Shown piece after piece: positions 10,787 through 23,475 of a stretch of DNA of 64,000 nt. The notes beneath the pieces were generated by a model that was given only the letters and a program-made list of their open reading frames with translations, did no database searches and was not told where the DNA came from. A program made the translations under genes and the position numbers. The stretch's first letter is position 1. Each line of letters begins with the position of its first letter. Source of the DNA: Enterococcus silesiacus. Its GTDB lineage: Bacteria; Bacillota; Bacilli; Lactobacillales; Enterococcaceae. The DNA lies in assembly GCA_001465115.1 (NCBI GenBank), contig CP013614.1:1550001-1614000 (forward strand), read 5' to 3'.

Positions 10787-11151
10787 TAAAAGCGTATTTG
10801 GCTCAGTCAGGCTCGACTGAAAAATAGGAAAAATTGACTGTGGCGTCCTTTGTCACATTCAATTTTTATCTTTTTTCCGAGAGACTAGCCAGAGAAGCTA
10901 GATAACATTTAAAAGCGTATTTGGCTCGTTCAGGCTCGACTGAAAAATAGGGAAAATTGACTGTGGCGTCCTTTGTCACATTCAATTTTTATCTTTTTTC
11001 CGAGAGACTAGCCAGAGAAGCTAGATAACATTAAAAGCGTATTTGGCTCAGTCAGCTTCGACTGAAAAATAGGAAAATAGGACTGAGGTGCTTTTTGCCT
11101 CATTCATATTTTATCTTTTTTCGAATAAACATAGCTACTTTACTAAGTAAT
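10787..11151 (-). repeat. three tandem structured repeat units upstream of DUF1146-murA
   Basis: Units at about 10787-10906, 10911-11029 and 11033-11151 on the minus strand. Each starts TTATCTAGC, contains a long hairpin with a conserved internal loop (AAAGATAAA on one side, TTCCTATTT on the other), and ends GCTTTTAA. The first two are nearly identical. The third has a changed apical stem (GAGG/CCTC instead of TGTG/CACA), which keeps pairing. The array ends 9 bp before the ribosome site of the DUF1146 gene. Transcription probably enters from about 11170 (TGCTAAACT, an extended -10). Confidence 0.8.
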
Positions 11152-11237
11152 ATAAAACCAGTTTAGCACAAATAAGCGGAAACAAAACATAAAGATTCTT
11201 AAGTTTTCTAAAAAAATATATGTATATATCATTTTTT

Positions 11238-11282
11238 CAAAAAAAGTGAACTGAGACAGCTACTAGTCTCAGTCACTTCAAT
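11238..11282 (-). terminator. intrinsic terminator of the atp operon
   Basis: AAGTGACTGAGACT pairs with the GTCTCAGTTCACTT arm, followed by seven T on the minus strand, 5 bp after the atpC stop. Confidence 0.9.
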
Positions 11283-11286
11283 TTTT

Positions 11287-11706
11287 TTACGTATGTTTTG
11301 ATACATTGATCCGATTGATCGCTCGATGAAGGGCAACTGTTGCACGGCGCAATTCGTCCGTATTTGCATTTTCTTTCGCTTTTTCAATCATTCGTTCAGC
11401 TCGTTGTTTGGCACGTTCTGCGCGACTAACATCAATGTCTCGTTCTCGTTCTGCACTATCTGCAATGATCGAAACAATGTTATCACGGACTTCCATAATA
11501 CCACCATTAACAGCGATCCAATCCACGTGTTTATCTGAATCTGTTCTTTTTACGCGAACCTCATCGATCGCTAAGGGAACGATGATTGGTGCATGTTTCG
11601 GTAAAATACCGATTTCACCATCCGTTGTTTTTGCAACGACGATCATTGCGCGATGGTCATAGACCAAACCATTTGGAGTCACCACATTGACAGTTAAACA
11701 ATCCAT
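11287..11706 (-). CDS. atpC: F1 ATP synthase epsilon subunit
   Basis: Regulatory subunit of the central stalk of F1. The 139 residues give an N-terminal beta sandwich ([34 protein letters not shown], split over about 4-40) and a C-terminal helical hairpin rich in Arg/Glu. It is the last gene of the atp operon, 17 bp after atpD, and the operon terminator begins 5 bp after its stop. Confidence 0.96.
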   Translation of the reverse strand: MDCLTVNVVTPNGLVYDHRAMIVVAKTTDGEIGILPKHAPIIVPLAIDEVRVKRTDSDKHVDWIAVNGGIMEVRDNIVSIIADSAERERDIDVSRAERAKQRAERMIEKAKENANTDELRRATVALHRAINRINVSKHT

Positions 11707-11723
11707 TTCTGTGTCTCCTCCTT

Positions 11724-13193
<1,470 letters not shown>

Positions 13194-13273
13194 CTAACGA
13201 GGTCGTGATAAAACCTGTCTTCTCTATTACATTAGTAAGAATATCGTGCTAAGTAAGCCCAACATTCTGATTG

Positions 13274-14194
13274 TTATTCTAGTGCTGCTGCACCAGCTAC
13301 GATTTCTGTGATTTCTTGTGTAATGGCTCCTTGACGAGCACGATTATAAGAAATCGTCAGATCACTAATAATATTTTGCGCATTATCAGTGGCAGTCTTC
13401 ATCGCGGTCATCCCAGCAGCATGTTCCGCTGTTTTTGCATCAATTATTGCGCCATAGATCAAGCTTTCAGCATATTGAGGCAGTAAATTATCTAAAATCG
13501 CTTCTTCTGAAGGTTCTAAAATATATTCCTGCTCATAGGTTGTTGCTTCGTCCGGATCTAAATCAGAAATCGGCAGCATTTTTTCTACACGAAATTGACT
13601 TGTCAATGAATTAATGTGGTGATTATAGCAAACATACAACTCATCAAATACTTCATTTTCATACATTGTAGTCGCTGTTGAAACGATTTTTCTAACCTCA
13701 TCAAAACTAGGTTGATCACTTAGACCACGAAGTTCGTATGCAACGTTTATTCCACGAGCCTTGAAAAAATCTGCACCAGTTCCACCAATTGCAATCAAGA
13801 CGTATTCATCTTGAGATTTATGGTCATCTGTCATCATTTTCATCGTTTGCTTCAAAATTGAACTGTTATATCCGCCCACCAATCCTTTATCAGAGGTAAT
13901 GACGATATAACTTGTTTTTTTCACCGGACGCGATGTCAGCATTACATGATAATTGCCTGTTTCTGATGCCTCTTCACTATCATAAGAATCTAATTCTTCT
14001 AGATCACTTAATTGAGCTGCAACAAGATGTGTAACGATAGAACGGATTTTTGACGCATATTCTTGAAAACCTCTAGAAGCCGCTTCTGATTTTGTCAGTT
14101 TAGCACCTGAAACCATTTGCATGGCGTTAGTAATTTGGCTTGTTTTTTTCGTTGAAGCAATGCGTTGTTTGATTTCATTTAATGAAGCACCCAA
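13274..14194 (-). CDS. atpG: F1 ATP synthase gamma subunit
   Basis: Rotor shaft of F1. N-terminal [19 protein letters not shown] and C-terminal [12 protein letters not shown]...[16 protein letters not shown] form the coiled coil that passes through the alpha/beta ring. The 306 residues are slightly longer than in many species because of an acidic insert near residue 70 ([15 protein letters not shown]), a feature common in lactic acid bacteria. It lies 15 bp after atpA. Confidence 0.96.
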   Translation of the reverse strand: MGASLNEIKQRIASTKKTSQITNAMQMVSGAKLTKSEAASRGFQEYASKIRSIVTHLVAAQLSDLEELDSYDSEEASETGNYHVMLTSRPVKKTSYIVITSDKGLVGGYNSSILKQTMKMMTDDHKSQDEYVLIAIGGTGADFFKARGINVAYELRGLSDQPSFDEVRKIVSTATTMYENEVFDELYVCYNHHINSLTSQFRVEKMLPISDLDPDEATTYEQEYILEPSEEAILDNLLPQYAESLIYGAIIDAKTAEHAAGMTAMKTATDNAQNIISDLTISYNRARQGAITQEITEIVAGAAALE

Positions 14195-14209
14195 TTCTTG
14201 TCACCTCTC

Positions 14210-15766
<1,557 letters not shown>

Positions 15767-15794
15767 TCAATTCACCTCTTTATTGTGCTGAACG

Positions 15795-16337
15795 TTATTT
15801 TAATAACAATTCTTGGATTCGTTCTAATTGCTTGTGGATACTGCCGTCAATCACTTTGTAGTTGGCTTCTATTATCACGCCGCCAACAATTTCAGGATCG
15901 ATCAAATTAATTAGATTCGCTTGCTCATAGCCTAACAATTTTGCTGCTTTTTCTTCCATCAATCGGTGTTGTTCTTTGGTCAATGGAACGGCAGTCAACG
16001 CTGTTCCTAAAAGTAAGCTTCTATGTTCATCGTAACGTTTTTCATATTCATCGATCATCAATAATAAATCATTCATGCGTGAATAGTTATAAACGACATT
16101 TAGGAAATTCTCAAGGGTTCCTTCAAATCCGTTAACCAATTGTTTCATGATTTCGTCTTTTTCATAAGGTTCAAGACGGACATCACTTAAGATATCGCCT
16201 AAATCTGGTACTTCATTAAAAATTTCTCTGAGTTTTAATAAGTCTTGATAAATGCTATCGGCTTCTTCATTTTCAATCGCCAACTCAAACAAAGCTTTAC
16301 CGTAGCGTTTACCTACCGTGTACTTATCTAACTTCAT
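15795..16337 (-). CDS. atpH: F1 ATP synthase delta subunit
   Basis: Peripheral-stalk subunit joining F1 to subunit b. The 180 residues start [16 protein letters not shown], the family's N-terminal helical bundle signature. The C-terminal [20 protein letters not shown] is the conserved b-binding region. It overlaps the end of atpF by 14 bp, so the two are translationally coupled. Confidence 0.96.
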   Translation of the reverse strand: MKLDKYTVGKRYGKALFELAIENEEADSIYQDLLKLREIFNEVPDLGDILSDVRLEPYEKDEIMKQLVNGFEGTLENFLNVVYNYSRMNDLLLMIDEYEKRYDEHRSLLLGTALTAVPLTKEQHRLMEEKAAKLLGYEQANLINLIDPEIVGGVIIEANYKVIDGSIHKQLERIQELLLK

Positions 16338-16851
16338 TTGAATTACCTAAGCCTTCAATGTAAGAATTGATCAATGAATCGTGTGCATCTGGCGTCAATT
16401 CTTTGTTTAAGATTTTTTCTGCAATTTGTAAAGACAAGCTCGCTACTTCGTCTTTAACAGATGCCAATGCTTCTTCATGCTCTTGAGAAATATCAAGACG
16501 TGCTTTTTCTCGTAAACGTGACACTTCATCATTGGTTTCTGCTAAGATTTTTTGGCGATTTTGGTCTCCATTCTCTTTCGCATGTTTGATGATTTCTGCT
16601 GCTTCGGATTTAGAAGAAAGTAGTTTTTGTTGACGTTCTTCTTGCAACTTAGCAGCTGCGATTCGAGATTGTTCTGCAGAATCTAAATCGTTGGCAATTT
16701 TATCTTCACGTTTTTTTAACATATCAGTGATTGCTTCCCAAGCGAATTTCTTGATTAGAAGCATCAAAATTAGAAAAGCGCCACTTACGACAATCATCGT
16801 GCCAATTGTTGTACTTGGGCCGGCTTCACCGATTACTAAATGATCTAGCAT
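16324..16851 (-). CDS. atpF: F0 ATP synthase b subunit
   Basis: Peripheral stalk. One N-terminal membrane helix (about 15-37) is followed by a long charged coiled coil ([20 protein letters not shown] and onward) reaching to the C terminus. The length of 175 is normal. It starts after an unusual 507-bp gap from atpE that holds three tandem repeats, and an AAAGGAAG ribosome site precedes the ATG. Confidence 0.96.
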   Translation of the reverse strand: MLDHLVIGEAGPSTTIGTMIVVSGAFLILMLLIKKFAWEAITDMLKKREDKIANDLDSAEQSRIAAAKLQEERQQKLLSSKSEAAEIIKHAKENGDQNRQKILAETNDEVSRLREKARLDISQEHEEALASVKDEVASLSLQIAEKILNKELTPDAHDSLINSYIEGLGNSNEVR

Positions 16852-16899
16852 GAAGTTTCAACTTCCTTTCTCTGCAATTCTCTGTGGTGATGTTGTTAA

Positions 16900-17277
16900 A
16901 TGTTTTTCGTTTGTATGATTTGTTCACCTTATTTTTGGTGGAGCATGATGGTTTTTTTATAAGGTAGCTTTTCTCATTACGTTCGCTAAGTATTGCTCAT
17001 CATCTGTTCTGTCAGATTTTTGATAGCTACAAACTTAACTTGATGTGTTTTGCGGTCTACTTTATTTTGGAGAAGCTTGATGGTTCTTTTAATAGGTTAC
17101 TTCTCTCACTATGTTCGCCAAGTACTGCTCATCATCAGCTCTGCCTTTGGGCTAGAACTTTGAAGTATACTTGATATGTTTGGCGGTCTACTTTATTCTG
17201 GTGAAGCTTGGTGTTTCTTTTAATAGGTTACTTCTCTCTCTTCGTTCGCCAAGTACTGCTCATCATCAGCTCTGCCG
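16900..17277 (-). repeat. three tandem imperfect repeats of about 132 bp between atpE and atpF
   Basis: The motif GTTCGC(C/T)AAGTA(C/T)TGCTC followed by ATCATC begins at 16981, 17113 and 17244 on the plus strand, giving periods of 132 and 131 bp. Around it CTTTATT(T/C)TGG.GAAGCTTG, TTTTAATAGGTTACTTCTCTC and CTCTGCC also repeat; the unit nearest atpF is the most diverged. No reading frame is conserved. A GC-richer stretch (17278-17345) separates the array from atpE. Confidence 0.85.
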
Positions 17278-17358
17278 ACGGCAGTCGCTGTGATTCGCAG
17301 CAAAGAAAGCAGCAACGCGTGGCGTTTTAAAAACTCAGCGTCCTGCCTTCTAAAGAGA

Positions 17359-17571
17359 TTATTTAAGCACTAATAACAATGCAATAACTACACCTAGAAT
17401 TGGAACCGCTTCGATCAAGGCTACCCCGATAAACATTGTAGTTCTAAGTTGTCCAGCCATTTCTGGTTGACGTGTCATTGATTCGATTGTTTTTGAGATA
17501 ACTTTTCCGTTACCGTATGCTGCTCCGATTGCTGCTCCGAAAACTGCGATTGCTGCTGCGATATAATTCAT
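17359..17571 (-). CDS. atpE: F0 ATP synthase c subunit
   Basis: Proton-translocating ring subunit of 70 residues: two membrane helices joined by the polar loop SMTRQPEM. The essential acidic residue is Glu in [11 protein letters not shown] (about E54). An AGGAGG ribosome site precedes the ATG, and the gene is 42 bp after atpB. The gap on its 3' side is unusually long and repetitive. Confidence 0.97.
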   Translation of the reverse strand: MNYIAAAIAVFGAAIGAAYGNGKVISKTIESMTRQPEMAGQLRTTMFIGVALIEAVPILGVVIALLLVLK

Positions 17572-17613
17572 TATTGTTTTCCTCCTAAGAAATAGTTGTT
17601 TTTAATTTATTGT

Positions 17614-18330
17614 TTATTCTTCGACTTCAACTTTATGAGCCATGTAAACCATTGATAATGTGACAAAGATAAATGCTTGAATTCCACCGATAAATAATGA
17701 AAAGGCTAACCAGATCATTTCTAACGGTATTGCTAGTGGAATCGTCCAAAGTCCTACACTTGATACAAGTCCTGCAATCAGTCCAAGTAATACTTCACCA
17801 GCAAAAATGTTTCCGTATAAACGTAGCGCCAACGTAAGCAAGTTCGTAAATTCTTCCATCAACTTGATCGGCATTAGAAACGATACTGGACTTAAAAAGC
17901 TGTTTTTAAAATATCCTTTTAAGCCAAAACGACTAACACTGAAGAAATGTGTTAAAGCAATCATGATCAAGGCTAATGTCAAGGTAACCATCGGATCGGC
18001 TGTTGGGCTCTTCCAATACGTATAATCTCCGATTGCCACTTTGGTTACTAATCCAATAATATTAGCAACTAAAACGAACATGAACATCGTGAATGCTAGC
18101 AGGTGAAAATTTGTTACTTCTTTACTCGGCATATTGTCGGTAATGATACTTCGAACAAAATCAATGAGATACTCAATGACATTTTGTTTGCCTTTAGGTT
18201 TCATTTGTATATTCCTTGTGCAGTAATATACTATCCCAAAGACAATGACACATGTTAACAGAACCATTAAACAAATCGTTCCGTCAAACCAAATTGGCCC
18301 AATCTTGAAGAGTAGTGTCTTCTCTTCCAA
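17614..18330 (-). CDS. atpB: F0 ATP synthase a subunit
   Basis: Membrane stator that forms the proton half-channels. The essential Arg lies in LALRLYGNIFAGEVLLG. The 238 residues contain about five or six membrane helices. The start codon appears to be TTG, because GAGGTG lies 7 bp before TTG-GAA-GAG and no suitable ATG is nearby. It is the first gene of the operon; no atpI was found before it, as in other enterococci. Confidence 0.95.
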   Translation of the reverse strand: MEEKTLLFKIGPIWFDGTICLMVLLTCVIVFGIVYYCTRNIQMKPKGKQNVIEYLIDFVRSIITDNMPSKEVTNFHLLAFTMFMFVLVANIIGLVTKVAIGDYTYWKSPTADPMVTLTLALIMIALTHFFSVSRFGLKGYFKNSFLSPVSFLMPIKLMEEFTNLLTLALRLYGNIFAGEVLLGLIAGLVSSVGLWTIPLAIPLEMIWLAFSLFIGGIQAFIFVTLSMVYMAHKVEVEE

Positions 18331-18398
18331 ATTTTTTCACCTCTTTTCCAACAAACTTGCGAGAAGCTTAAAAAGGCTTCTATTTCTTAACCACACGT

Positions 18399-18427
18399 AT
18401 CATACCACCAACGATGAATAATTTCAA
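18399..18427 (-). promoter_or_regulatory. SigA-type promoter of the atp operon
   Basis: TTGAAA (18427-18422) and TATGAT (18404-18399) with a 17-bp spacer on the minus strand, about 70 bp before the atpB start. The remaining 230 bp up to smpB are AT-rich and show nothing else definite. Confidence 0.75.
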
Positions 18428-18671
18428 AAGAATTTCATGAAAATTGGACACTTCTTTTAATATGACAAAATAGTAAAAGAATAAAGTCTCACTGGTAATT
18501 GGTCGTACAATAGTTGGTTACTGAAAAAACGATGAAAACTCATCAGTTTCCTTACACTCTACCAAATTTTTCACATAAGATAAAGCAAAGAAAACAAATA
18601 TGCGAAAAAGAATAAAATAACCACATAATCAATTTCTTTTCATTCAAAAAATTGACAATTCTCTTGATAAA

Positions 18672-19136
18672 CTACCTTAAATTATTTTTTAACGTTCGGT
18701 CTATTTCACGATTGATTTCTTTGCGTTTCAAATCTTCCCGTTTATCGTATTGTTTTTTCCCTTTAGCTAGACCGATTAACACTTTGGCATAGCCATTACG
18801 GATATATACTTTTAACGGAATAATCGTGATTCCAGTATTTTTGGTCTCAGCAATCAGTTTGGCGATTTGTTTTTTGTGCAGTAATAATTTTCTTGTTCGT
18901 AAAGGATCATGATTAAAAATATTGCCCTGCTCATAGGGACTGATATGCACATTGAGCAGGTAAGCTTCGCCATTTCTGATTCTGGCAAAGCCATCTTTTA
19001 AGTTGATTCGTCCATTGCGGATCGACTTTATTTCAGTTCCTTGTAAAACAATTCCAGCTTCCATTGTATCAACAACAGTATAGTCATGCCGCGCTTTACG
19101 ATTTTGGGCAATCAGTTTTCCTTCCCCTTTTGGCAT
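18672..19136 (-). CDS. smpB: SsrA-binding protein
   Basis: Binds tmRNA and brings it to stalled ribosomes. The 154 residues begin [19 protein letters not shown], the usual start; the ATG two codons upstream is directly against the GGAGGA ribosome site and is too close. The core [19 protein letters not shown] and the basic C-terminal tail are conserved. It lies 17 bp after rnr, a common pairing because RNase R degrades the targets of trans-translation. The tmRNA gene itself was not found in the window. Confidence 0.96.
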   Translation of the reverse strand: MPKGEGKLIAQNRKARHDYTVVDTMEAGIVLQGTEIKSIRNGRINLKDGFARIRNGEAYLLNVHISPYEQGNIFNHDPLRTRKLLLHKKQIAKLIAETKNTGITIIPLKVYIRNGYAKVLIGLAKGKKQYDKREDLKRKEINREIDRTLKNNLR

Positions 19137-19153
19137 ACCCATTCCTCCGTTTT

Positions 19154-21502
19154 CTATTTTTTCTTCGGTTTCTTCGCTTTTTTCTTTTTGACTACTTCTT
19201 TATAAAATGGTTTTTTACCTTTTTTCTTGTTTTTCTTTTGTGTAAAAGGTTTCTTATCGGTATCTTTACGGTCAGAAGTTCGTTTTCGACGCCCATCTTG
19301 ACGTTTCTTTTGTTTTGGCGCTTCAATTCTTTCGACTTCTTCAGCTTCAAGAAATTCAAAATCGATTTCTCTGGTTTCTGGATCGGCTTTGTCTACTCTA
19401 ACTTTGACTTTTTGACCAATTTTCAAGGTCATTCCTGTTCGTTCGCCAACAAGCGCCATATGATTTTCAATAAAATGGAAATAATCTTGTTTCAAGTTAT
19501 TGACGTGGATCAAGCCTTCAATTGTATTTGGTAATTCTACAAACAGGCCGAATCGAGTAACCGAACTAATAACGCCATCGTATTCCTCACCTATTTTATC
19601 AGCCATAAATTCTGCTTTCTTCATCGAATCGACTTCACGTTCTGTCTCAACTGCACGACGTTCCATTCTTGAGCTATGATCAGCAATATCTGGCAAATCC
19701 TGTTCCCATTTTTCTTTTAATTTTTCAGAGACATTTCCTTCATAACTGCGGATCAATCGATGAACGATCAAATCTGGATAACGACGGATCGGTGAGGTAA
19801 AGTGGGTATAGTATTCTGCAGCCAAACCATAGTGACCATAGTTATCCTCTGAGTAACGCGCTTGTTGCATACTACGCAGCAACATTGTATTGATTACAGC
19901 CTCTTCTGGCTTATCAACCACTTGCTCTAAAACCTTTTGTAAGTCTTTTGGTGTAATGTCGGCTTTAGTCCCTTTGACTAAAATGCCCAATACGGCAGCA
20001 AAATCAAAGAAACGTTGCATTTTTTCTTCTTTGGGTTGCTCGTGAATTCGGTAAATAAATGGTAATTTCAAGTCATTGAAATGCTTCGCTACGGTTTCAT
20101 TTGCTGCTAGCATAAATGATTCGATCAAACGTTCCCCCACCCCACGTGTACGCAGTAAAATGTCATGTGGATGACCATTTGCGTCAACTAACACTTTTGC
20201 TTCACGGTCCTCAAACGAAATCGCACCACGATTTTCCCTCATGTGTTCAAGAATATGGTGAAGTTCCCCCATTTCTTTAAACATAGGAAGTAATTTTTTG
20301 TAACGTGTCATCGTTTCTGGTTTTTCTTCTTCTAAAATTTCATTAACTGCGGTATAGGTCATCCGCTCAGTTGTTTGAATCACGCTTTGGAAAATATCAT
20401 GTTTCACGACATGACCTTCAGGCGTTATCTCCATTTCACAACTCATTGTGAGTCTTGGCACGTTAGGGTTTAATGAACAAATACCGTTCGATAATCGCTG
20501 TGGAATCATTGGTACAACACGGTCTGTTAAGTAAACACTAGTACCGCGTTCGTATGCTTCTTGATCTAACTCACTACTTTCTGTCACGTAATAAGAAACA
20601 TCTGCGATATGAACGCCTAAGAAATAGTGGCCATTGTCTAACTTACGGACAGTCACTGCGTCATCTAAGTCCTTAGCGTCTTCACCATCGATCGTTACGA
20701 TCAATTGATCACGTAAGTCTCTACGGCCTTTGATATCCATCTCTGAGATTGCATCAGGCACCTTGTCGGCTTCGGCGATCACTTCATCTGGAAAACTTGT
20801 TGGAATCCCATGAGCCACGACAATCGACAAGATATCCATGCCAGGATCATTTTTATGGCCAACCACTTTTTTGACGATCCCTTCCAAACTCTTTGGATAT
20901 TCTTTTTCAGGGTAGTGAGTCACTTCTACGATCACGATACTACCGTCAACGGGTTTGATTCCTTGAGCGGCAATATTAAACGTTAAACCTGTCATTTTTT
21001 TATCTTTTGGCACCGCATATCCGTATAGATCTGTTTCACTCACTTCTTTTTCATCATAGGCGATAAATTCACCAACGACTTGCGTGATTGCACGCGTTTT
21101 GATTGCTGCGACTTTCCCTTCAGCACCGCGATCTGAAAAAGCATCTGCCGGCTGAACGATGTCAATGACAACAATATCGCCATCCATTGCAAAATTTACA
21201 GCTTCTTTTGGAATATAGACATCGGCTTCTTCTGGATCGATTGTCACAAAGCCAAAGCCTCGTTCATTTGCACGAAAAGTCCCTTCAATGTCACCACTTT
21301 TTTGTGGTAAACGGATTTTTCCTTTTTTAGTGAATTCTACTGATTTTTCCCGTTCCATCGTCGCAACGGTTTGAACAAGTAATTTAAAATCTGAGCTTTT
21401 TTGCAGTTGTAAGCCTTCTGCAATTTCTTCCATAGAAAAACTCTTTTTCGTATGATTTTCTAGGAAAAATAGGATTTTCTCCTTGATTGTTTGTTTTGTC
21501 AT
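19154..21502 (-). CDS. rnr: ribonuclease R
   Basis: 3'-5' exoribonuclease able to degrade structured RNA. In order: N-terminal winged helix (about 1-70), cold-shock/OB domains (about 75-230), RNB catalytic domain with [12 protein letters not shown] carrying the metal-binding aspartates (near 270), S1 domain (about 625-710), and a very Lys-rich tail (about 715-782). The length of 782 is typical. It overlaps the carboxylesterase stop by 4 bp (ATGA), and smpB follows, so secG or est upstream may supply the promoter. Confidence 0.96.
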   Translation of the reverse strand: MTKQTIKEKILFFLENHTKKSFSMEEIAEGLQLQKSSDFKLLVQTVATMEREKSVEFTKKGKIRLPQKSGDIEGTFRANERGFGFVTIDPEEADVYIPKEAVNFAMDGDIVVIDIVQPADAFSDRGAEGKVAAIKTRAITQVVGEFIAYDEKEVSETDLYGYAVPKDKKMTGLTFNIAAQGIKPVDGSIVIVEVTHYPEKEYPKSLEGIVKKVVGHKNDPGMDILSIVVAHGIPTSFPDEVIAEADKVPDAISEMDIKGRRDLRDQLIVTIDGEDAKDLDDAVTVRKLDNGHYFLGVHIADVSYYVTESSELDQEAYERGTSVYLTDRVVPMIPQRLSNGICSLNPNVPRLTMSCEMEITPEGHVVKHDIFQSVIQTTERMTYTAVNEILEEEKPETMTRYKKLLPMFKEMGELHHILEHMRENRGAISFEDREAKVLVDANGHPHDILLRTRGVGERLIESFMLAANETVAKHFNDLKLPFIYRIHEQPKEEKMQRFFDFAAVLGILVKGTKADITPKDLQKVLEQVVDKPEEAVINTMLLRSMQQARYSEDNYGHYGLAAEYYTHFTSPIRRYPDLIVHRLIRSYEGNVSEKLKEKWEQDLPDIADHSSRMERRAVETEREVDSMKKAEFMADKIGEEYDGVISSVTRFGLFVELPNTIEGLIHVNNLKQDYFHFIENHMALVGERTGMTLKIGQKVKVRVDKADPETREIDFEFLEAEEVERIEAPKQKKRQDGRRKRTSDRKDTDKKPFTQKKNKKKGKKPFYKEVVKKKKAKKPKKK

Positions 21503-22263
21503 TCTTTCTCCTCACTCCAAGACAGTGTATTTAAAAATGCTAACACATCTTGTTCTAATTGTTTATGATCTGGTCCAATCGTCAGAACATGTCCGCTATT
21601 TGGATACCAGTTTAATGTAAATCGTGTCTGGGTTAGTGCTTGAGCGGTCTGATAAACGCCCATAGGATCGATCATTTCATCTTTGCCAGCCTGTCCCATA
21701 AAGACGGGAACTTCGATTTGATCAAGTTTTGCGGCTATTTGTTCAGAATAAGATTCAATGTCTTTTAATTGACTATAAGATGCTTCTTTGATTTTCCCCA
21801 TACGCTGCGTTCGTTCTTCACTTGGCACACCAGCCGTTTTCAAGACTTTATCTGCATACAAGACAAAATTTTCAGGTACGTTGTTTTTTACTGGAAAAAC
21901 GGGTGAACAGAAAAAACCACCACCGATAATTCCTTCTAATTGACTTGTTAATGCGCCCATCGTAAAAATACCACCCATTGATAAACCAAAGACGGCTATC
22001 TCTTGATACCCTTTTCCCTTTAAAAACTGTACAGCATCAATTGTGTCTTGCCACCAGTCACTAGTCGATTTCCCCAAAATATCTTCTGGTGCAACCGTTG
22101 CATGTCCAGAAAAATTAGGTGAATACACCGTATAATTTTCTTTTTCTAAATAACGACTCAACATACGAACATCGTTACTACTGCCTGAATACGCGTGCAA
22201 GAGTAATACTGCACGGGAACCATTTTGCGTAAATAATGGTTTAGGTAGACTTATTGTTTTCAC
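21499..22263 (-). CDS. alpha/beta-hydrolase, carboxylesterase (Est/YvaK-like)
   Basis: Cytoplasmic carboxylesterase of 254 residues. The nucleophile is S95 in GLSMGG, the acid is in GKDEMIDP and the His in NSGHVLTIG, giving a full triad; [11 protein letters not shown] supplies the oxyanion region. It starts with GTG behind GAGGTGA. The order secG-est-rnr-smpB is conserved in Bacilli, so co-expression is likely. The natural substrate is unknown. Confidence 0.92.
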   Translation of the reverse strand: MKTISLPKPLFTQNGSRAVLLLHAYSGSSNDVRMLSRYLEKENYTVYSPNFSGHATVAPEDILGKSTSDWWQDTIDAVQFLKGKGYQEIAVFGLSMGGIFTMGALTSQLEGIIGGGFFCSPVFPVKNNVPENFVLYADKVLKTAGVPSEERTQRMGKIKEASYSQLKDIESYSEQIAAKLDQIEVPVFMGQAGKDEMIDPMGVYQTAQALTQTRFTLNWYPNSGHVLTIGPDHKQLEQDVLAFLNTLSWSEEKE

Positions 22264-22407
22264 TATCTAATTCACCTCATCCTCATTTTAGCACATTATC
22301 TATTGAAAGCCTTATGAAAAGAAAGTTGTTTCAAGAACTTTTCACAGATAGTAGTCAATTTTTTTAAAAGAAAAAAGCCTCTCCGTAAACGAGAGACTTC
22401 AAAGAGC

Positions 22408-22644
22408 TTACTTTGATGATAATAATACTAAAATAAATAATAGTAACATCCAAACAGCACCAATAATTGCTGTTGCACGTTGCATAACAGCTTCAAATCC
22501 GCGTGCTTTTTGTTTACCGAAAAGTTTATCTGCGCCACCTGTAAATGCACTTGCTGCACTGTTTTGTTTACTTGGCTGCATCATAACGGCAATAACCATC
22601 ACTACTGAAAGGATGATCACAAGTGTTAAAATAAAATTATACAT
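22408..22644 (-). CDS. secG: Sec translocon subunit SecG
   Basis: Small membrane partner of SecYE: 78 residues with two helices (about 3-23 and 54-76) joined by a Gly/Ser/Ala-rich loop containing SAASAFTGGADKLFGKQKARG. The gene order with est, rnr and smpB agrees with other Firmicutes. A short hairpin with T run lies at about 22365-22400 between it and est, so part of the transcripts may stop there. Confidence 0.94.
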   Translation of the reverse strand: MYNFILTLVIILSVVMVIAVMMQPSKQNSAASAFTGGADKLFGKQKARGFEAVMQRATAIIGAVWMLLLFILVLLSSK

Positions 22645-22752
22645 AGTCTAATTCTCCCTTATTCACAAAATACATCTATTATACTTTAGCATATTTTTTG
22701 TACAAATACCAGTTGTATTTGCAAAACGAGAATGTTTCAACTAAATTATACG

Positions 22753-22795
22753 AAAAAATGACCTGTGTTTCCTCATTCAAGCACAGGTCATTTTC
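22753..22795 (-). terminator. intrinsic terminator after the GNAT gene
   Basis: ATGACCTGTG pairs with CACAGGTCAT, followed on the minus strand by six T. Confidence 0.85.
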
Positions 22796-22796
22796 A

Positions 22797-23072
22797 TCAC
22801 GTTCTTAATACATCACTATATTCAGATTTTGTATCAAATTCTTTTTTGGCAAAGGGGCATAGTGGAATTATCTTTTTCCCTTCACGACGGGCTTTTTCTA
22901 CACCGTTATAGACTAGTTTTTCTGCTAATTTTTGCCCTCTGTAGGTCGGATCAACAAATGTATGATCGATAATCATCATGTGATCTCCTGCGTTGGACCA
23001 AGTCATTTCACCAATTTCTTGGTCGTCATCGTTTAATAACACAAAACGATTTTTTTCTTCTTTGATTTCCAT
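22797..23072 (-). CDS. small GNAT-fold N-acetyltransferase (YjdJ-like)
   Basis: A 91-residue protein of the short Gcn5-related group. The acetyl-CoA-binding loop is YRGQKLAEKLV (about residues 45-55), followed by KARREGKKIIPLCPFAKKEF, typical of this subfamily. It begins 2 bp after the stop of an Fe-S cluster protein, the same pairing as E. coli yjdI-yjdJ. The substrate is unknown. Confidence 0.88.
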   Translation of the reverse strand: MEIKEEKNRFVLLNDDDQEIGEMTWSNAGDHMMIIDHTFVDPTYRGQKLAEKLVYNGVEKARREGKKIIPLCPFAKKEFDTKSEYSDVLRT

Positions 23073-23074
23073 CC

Positions 23075-23347
23075 TTATTTTCCATCCTTTCGAATGTATT
23101 TTAGTGCTCCGCTAGGGCACGTATTAATTACTTGAATGTCCTCTTCAATACTACCATTATCAGCAATGATCCACGGGCGGCGTCCTACTTCAAATACGTT
23201 TGGATTCCCTCGAACACAATTGCCAATATGCACACATACATCTTTGTTATAGTAAATATCCAGATCCTCACCTAAGTATTTACGATACCCTTGCTCTGTC
23301 AGCATTTCTTCTGTGACACTTTGGTTATTTACTTTGCTGCCATCCAT
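23075..23347 (-). CDS. divergent 4Fe-4S mono-cluster protein (YjdI-like)
   Basis: A 90-residue iron-sulfur protein. The conserved pattern is C-x5-C in CVHIGNC and a third site in TCPSGALKYI, with RPWI between, as in the Fer4_19 family. It probably acts as a small electron carrier. The start is at 23347, with GAGGAGG six bases upstream; the longer TTG frame begins inside that ribosome site. Its GNAT partner follows at once. Confidence 0.87.
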   Translation of the reverse strand: MDGSKVNNQSVTEEMLTEQGYRKYLGEDLDIYYNKDVCVHIGNCVRGNPNVFEVGRRPWIIADNGSIEEDIQVINTCPSGALKYIRKDGK

Positions 23348-23475
23348 ATTTTTCCTCCTCAAACTATAAAATTACAGTCATTTTTTTATTCTTTAGTCAA
23401 GTTGATTTTAACAATTAAAAATGGACGTTGCAACTATCTTTACTCTTGCACATCGGTCGTATAGAAAGAGTCGTT

